Positions 60,539 through 64,000 of a stretch of DNA of 64,000 nt are shown piece after piece. The position numbers were made by a program, and so were the translations under genes. The notes under the pieces were generated by a model. It searched no databases, was not told the DNA's origin, and worked only from the letters and a program-made list of their open reading frames with translations. The DNA is from Actinoalloteichus hoggarensis (GTDB lineage Bacteria; Actinomycetota; Actinomycetes; Mycobacteriales; Pseudonocardiaceae). How positions within the stretch are numbered: position 1 is the first letter of the stretch; each line of letters opens with the position of its first letter. Where the stretch lies: the NCBI RefSeq assembly GCF_002234535.1, contig NZ_CP022521.1, positions 2,542,001 through 2,606,000 of the forward strand, read 5' to 3'.

Positions 60539-61430
60539 GAACGAACCTTTCCTGATGCGTCTCGGGGGATACGGCCACGGGCCACCAGCGGCCGACCGGG
60601 GGATCGGCCCGCCCCGCACGCATCCCTCGTGAATCGAGGGGGGCGGGGTGTCGCTCTTCGTCGTGACCAGACCGTGACGTGCACCAGCGAAGGTAGGCGC
60701 CGCTCACCCACCGCAGCCAACATCTGTGACCCGCCACCCACCCCGACCGTCCTGACACCCCGAGATCTCCACTCAGCGTCACCACTCCAGGCCACACCGC
60801 CGCTCCGTCACCCACACCTCCGAACACCGCGCATCCCCTTAACCCGCTCCGGCGGTTCTCCAGGCCGGTGACGGTGACACCCGGCCGTCACCACGAGACG
60901 TCAATCGCCCCGCCGGTCTCACCGGCACCTCTCGACGGCCGACCCCGCACACAGACACTCCCCGCCAGGCGCGCACGCCCACCGGGGCGCCGGCACCAGA
61001 CCTGACCCCCTGGACGCCCAAGCGCCCAGGCTCAAGCCCGCGGGGAGAGGGCAGGCATGCAGAGACGTGGGGATCCCAGGCCCGCGGGAGCTGGCCCCCG
61101 CTCCGCAGGCCTCCGCTCCGCAGGCGCCCAGGCCTGCAGGCCCCCGTTCCGGCAGGCCCCCGTTCCGGCAGGCCCCCGGTCCCCGCAGGCGCCCGGTCCG
61201 GCTGGTGCCCGGTCCGGCTGGTGCCCGGTCCGGCTGGTGCCCGGTCCGGCTGGTGCCCGGTCCGGCTGGTGCCCGGTCCGGCTGGTGCCGAGACATCGCG
61301 ACATCTCGTGGGGCGGGCCCATGGCGCCCCGGGGCGGCGTGCGACACGGCGGGGCCCGGCCGTCTCCGTCCCGGACGGTGACCTCGCCCGGTCAGGGTGC
61401 GGCGGTCGGCGACGTGGGAGGATTCGGCGC
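60539..61430. other. Divergent gap between the M23 gene and aroC
   Basis: This 892-bp gap holds a small hairpin (60624-60640, CCCTCG-5 nt-CGAGGG, nested in GC-rich arms) in the M23 leader and a tandem repeat array at 61135-61290. It contains no supported gene. No known riboswitch could be matched by eye to the M23 leader. Confidence 0.55.
61135..61290. repeat. 16-bp tandem repeat array upstream of aroC
   Basis: Six perfect copies of GCCCGGTCCGGCTGGT run from 61191 to 61286. They are preceded by three related 16-bp units of the GGCAGGCCCCCGTTCC type (61135-61182) and a degenerate junction. Sixteen is not a multiple of three, so the array is not a protein repeat. It ends about 140 bp before the aroC start. 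Confidence 0.9.
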
Positions 61431-62618
61431 GTGTTGCGTTGGATGACCGCAGGTGAGTCGCACGGGCCCGCGCTGGTCGCGGTGATGGAGGGAATGGTGG
61501 CGGGGGTCGAGGTGACCACCGCCGACATGACCACGCAGTTGGAGCGTCGCAGGCTCGGCTTCGGCAGAAGCCCCAGGATGGCCTTCGAGGTCGATGAGCT
61601 CGAGGTCATCGGGGGCGTGCGGCACGGGATCACGCAGGGCGGCCCGGTCGCGGTCCGGATCGGGAACACCGAGTGGCCGAAGTGGCGGCAGGTGATGGCT
61701 GCCGACCCGGTCGACGAGGCGGAGCTGGCGGGCATGGCGCGTAACGCGCCGCTGACGAGGCCGCGGCCCGGGCACGCGGATCTCGCGGGCATGCAGAAGT
61801 ACGGCTTCGACGAGGCCCGCCCCGTGCTGGAGCGGGCCAGCGCCCGGGAGACGGCGGCGCGGACGGTGCTCGGCACGGTGGCGGCCCGCTTCCTGGACCA
61901 GGTGCTGGGTGTCCGGGTGATCAGTCACGTCGTCTCCATCGGAGCCGCGGCCTCCGAGGGGCATCCGGTGCCGCTGCCCGATGACCTGCCCGCGATCGAC
62001 GAGCATCCGGTGCGGTCCTTCGATCAGGCGGCGGGGGAGGCGATGATGGCCGAGGTCGAGTCCGCCAAGCAGGACGGCGACACCCTCGGCGGGGTCATCG
62101 AGGTGTTGGCCTACGGTCTGCCGCCCGGCCTGGGCTCGCACGTGCACTGGGACCGCCGCCTGGACGCTCGGCTCGCCGGCGCGTTGATGGGTGTGCAGGC
62201 GATGAAGGGCGTGGAGATCGGCGACGGCTTCACCACGGCTCGTCGCCGGGGCAGCGCGGCGCACGACGAGATCGATCCGGCGGACGGGCCGACCTGGGTG
62301 CGGCGCCGGAGCAATCGGGCGGGCGGCCTGGAAGGCGGCATGACCAATGGCGAGCCGCTGCGGGTGCGGGTCGCCATGAAGCCGATCTCGACGGTGCCTC
62401 GGGCCCTGGCGACGATGGACGTGTCCACCGGTGAGCCGGCGGTGGCCATCCACCAGCGGTCCGACATCTGCGCGGTGCCTCGGGCCGGGGTGGTGGTCGA
62501 GTCCGTCGTCGCCCTGGTGTTGGCGGACGCGGTGTTGGAGAAGTTCGGGGGCGACTCCGTCGCCGAGACCCGCCGCAACGCCGAGGGATATCTGCGGGAA
62601 CTGGAGGAGCGGCGATGA
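61431..62618 (+). CDS. aroC: Chorismate synthase
   Basis: A 395-residue AroC. The opening [20 protein letters not shown], the FMN-site blocks [16 protein letters not shown] and ARETAARTV, and the end region [17 protein letters not shown] and [14 protein letters not shown] are present (each shown in part). It converts EPSP to chorismate with reduced FMN. GTG 61431 gives the usual V-L-R-W start and has GGGAGG 9 nt upstream; the longer open frame begins inside the repeat array. The stop overlaps the aroK ATG. Confidence 0.97.
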   Translation: MLRWMTAGESHGPALVAVMEGMVAGVEVTTADMTTQLERRRLGFGRSPRMAFEVDELEVIGGVRHGITQGGPVAVRIGNTEWPKWRQVMAADPVDEAELAGMARNAPLTRPRPGHADLAGMQKYGFDEARPVLERASARETAARTVLGTVAARFLDQVLGVRVISHVVSIGAAASEGHPVPLPDDLPAIDEHPVRSFDQAAGEAMMAEVESAKQDGDTLGGVIEVLAYGLPPGLGSHVHWDRRLDARLAGALMGVQAMKGVEIGDGFTTARRRGSAAHDEIDPADGPTWVRRRSNRAGGLEGGMTNGEPLRVRVAMKPISTVPRALATMDVSTGEPAVAIHQRSDICAVPRAGVVVESVVALVLADAVLEKFGGDSVAETRRNAEGYLRELEERR

Positions 62619-63184
62619 GCGGAACCAGGCCGATCGTGCTCGTCGGGCCGCCCGGCGCAGGGAAGTCCACCACCGGGCGCCTGCTGGCGGAGCGGCTCGG
62701 CGTCGACTTCCTCGACGTCGACGAGTACATCGAGCAGCGGGCCGGGCAGACCGTGGCCGAGATCTTCACGGGCGAGGGCGAGGCGGCCTTTCGCTCCTGG
62801 GAGCGGGACGCGGTTCGCCGTTGCCTTGCGGAGCGGTCCGGGGTGCTGGCTCTCGGTGGGGGCGCGGTGCTCGCCGACGACACCAGGGGACTGCTGCGCG
62901 GCCACACGGTGGTCTTCCTGAACGTGGGGATGGCGGAGGGCGTTCGGCGCACCGGGCTGTCCACCGCGCGTCCGCTGTTGGCGGGCCTCAATCCGAGGGC
63001 GACCTTCAAAGCCCTGCTGGACGCGAGGCTGCCCCTGTATCGCGAGGTGGCCACGGTGGAGATCCCCACCGACCGGCAGGGCCCGAGCGAGGTGGCGGCG
63101 GCTGTGCTCGCCGCGCTCGCCGGGGACGACACCCGGGTCGACGCTTCCGTACAATCGGACGCTTCTGCTGCCCGAACGGACTAG
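62615..63184 (+). CDS. aroK: Shikimate kinase
   Basis: A 189-residue kinase. Walker A is GPPGAGKST (11-19), the shikimate-binding Asp and Arg lie in DVDEYIEQ and FRSWE, and LGGGAV and the lid region follow. The last 20 residues are an added tail. The ATG overlaps the aroC stop (ATGA). A strong hairpin starts 5 nt after the stop, so aroC-aroK appear to be one transcript; aroB is not seen in the window. Confidence 0.96.
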   Translation: MSGTRPIVLVGPPGAGKSTTGRLLAERLGVDFLDVDEYIEQRAGQTVAEIFTGEGEAAFRSWERDAVRRCLAERSGVLALGGGAVLADDTRGLLRGHTVVFLNVGMAEGVRRTGLSTARPLLAGLNPRATFKALLDARLPLYREVATVEIPTDRQGPSEVAAAVLAALAGDDTRVDASVQSDASAARTD

Positions 63185-63189
63185 TCGCC

Positions 63190-63239
63190 CGCCTGATCGG
63201 GTGACCAGACGGGCGGGGCCTCGGTCACCCGATCAGGCG
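63190..63239. terminator. 17-bp stem hairpin after aroK
   Basis: CGCCTGATCGGGTGACC (63190-63206) pairs perfectly with 63223-63239 around a 16-nt loop. It starts 5 nt after the aroK stop. There is no U-tract. Confidence 0.8.
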
Positions 63240-63353
63240 AGCGTGTGCTGCCGACCGGATGGATTGTCCGCGAGGGCGACAACCCGGCGGGGTCGCGATA
63301 CGTCGACTTGGTCAACGCCTGCCAGTCGGGCGGGCTGACCGAGAAGAGACGCC

Positions 63354-64000
63354 ATGAACCACCGAGACGGCACGCCGTCCACACTGCTGATCGTCCTGTT
63401 TCTCGGCGCCGCGCTGGTCACGGGCTGCACGGCCGGATCACCCGCGGACGCGGGCCCGACCGCCTCAGCAGGCCCGACCGACCCCACCAGCGGCTCGCCG
63501 CCGTCACCCGTCGACCCGAGCGGTGACACCGATGAGCTCGACGGTCCGATTCCGTCGTCGGGTACGGAGGGACCGAGTCTGCCGCCCGCGGGCGGTGCCG
63601 CGTCGCCGGGGGAGACCGCCGCCGCGGGCGTCCAGGTCGGTGACACGGGCAGCCCGTGTCCGCTGCCGGTCACCCTCACCGCGGCGCGGGACTGGGAGGT
63701 CACCGACGTCACCGACCTCCAGCTGGTGTTGCACGGGCTCGTTCCGCTCTGCGAGCTTCACGGTCGTCACGCGGGCGTCTTCGGTTCGATCCGGGTGAAC
63801 AGTCCGGCGGACCCGGGCCTCGGCGCCGCCGCGGCGCTCGACGCCTACGCCGCCGAAGAGGTGGAGGGCAGGCCCGAGATCGCCGAGGTCCTCGTCGACG
63901 GCCGGCCCGCCGTCGAGATGTCCCTGTCGCGGGCGGGCGAATGGAATCGCACGGAGCGCGCCCTGGCCGTCGAGACCGAGGAGGGCACGATCGTGATCAC
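63354..64000 (+). CDS. Lipoprotein of unknown function, DUF3558-like (3' end outside window)
   Basis: The frame from ATG 63354 stays open to the window end (215 codons). A short charged start and hydrophobic segment lead to the lipobox LVTGC with Cys25, followed by a long Pro/Ser/Thr/Gly-rich linker (about 26-95) and then a folded region with PCPLPVTLTAARDWEV and LCELHGRHAG. The paired-Cys layout recalls actinobacterial DUF3558 lipoproteins, a tentative match. It is expected on the outer face of the membrane. Confidence 0.75.
   Translation, partial: MNHRDGTPSTLLIVLFLGAALVTGCTAGSPADAGPTASAGPTDPTSGSPPSPVDPSGDTDELDGPIPSSGTEGPSLPPAGGAASPGETAAAGVQVGDTGSPCPLPVTLTAARDWEVTDVTDLQLVLHGLVPLCELHGRHAGVFGSIRVNSPADPGLGAAAALDAYAAEEVEGRPEIAEVLVDGRPAVEMSLSRAGEWNRTERALAVETEEGTIVI

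Noticed and set aside
60539..60700. c-di-AMP (ydaO-type) riboswitch in the M23 gene leader
   Set aside because: Such riboswitches precede some actinobacterial cell wall hydrolases, but the conserved blocks were not found; only a small hairpin is present.
61191..61286. CRISPR or protein-coding repeat before aroC
   Set aside because: Units are directly adjacent without spacers, and 16 bp shifts the frame each time.

Overview
The window is very GC-rich DNA of an actinomycete, probably a mycelial one in or near the Pseudonocardiales. The evidence is high-GC codon use, GTG starts with GGAGG-type ribosome sites, an XRE/DUF5753 + DUF397 remnant, an IdeR/DmdR-type iron box, a DasR-like dre site, a CebR-like operator and a split GlcNAc-type PTS. 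The genus is an inference. No tRNA, rRNA, CRISPR array, transposase or phage gene was seen.

Region 1-9.1 kb handles deoxy-sugars. It holds the end of a GH29 alpha-L-fucosidase, a FadR-type GntR regulator, a secreted PL11 rhamnogalacturonan lyase, and a four-gene set (SDR, mutarotase, aldo/keto reductase, lactonase) fitting oxidative L-fucose catabolism. A shared palindromic motif (ATACATCnGATGT) lies before both the lyase and the operon. The lactonase carries a 24-bp tandem repeat inside its catalytic domain, and a pure hexanucleotide repeat follows the operon. Region 9.4-16.2 kb has an unknown gene behind both a LexA-type SOS box and a PafBC-type damage promoter, an isochorismatase + GlxA-type regulator pair, a broken MetE-like pseudogene, a small-molecule kinase-like protein and a DUF3516 helicase.

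Region 16.6-28.3 kb holds an E1alpha/E1beta/E2 2-oxo acid dehydrogenase operon ending in a strong hairpin, MerR and PucR regulators, an HrpA helicase and an MFS transporter. Region 28.3-38.5 kb has a cellulose-type AA10-CBM2 monooxygenase behind CebR-like operators, a MarR/DoxX divergent pair with twin operators, two unknown proteins, aspS, a kinase-like protein, a cupin and rarA. Region 38.6-45.9 kb is a four-gene, translationally coupled NIS siderophore operon (decarboxylase, IucA/IucC, N-hydroxylase, IucA/IucC) under an iron box; it has no acyltransferase.

Region 46.1-64 kb follows the usual actinobacterial order (DUF948, DUF6167-like, alaS, ruvX, mltG, aroE, A24 peptidase, aroC, aroK). 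It is interrupted between aroE and the peptidase by about 5.6 kb: a decayed XRE/DUF397 pair, two small related ORFs, and a PTS locus (HPr, EIIC, GntR; EIIB, EIIA) with a dre-like site in the divergent gap. An M23 peptidase and a 16-bp repeat array separate the A24 peptidase from aroC. The window ends inside a lipoprotein gene. Several large inverted repeats act as plausible terminators.
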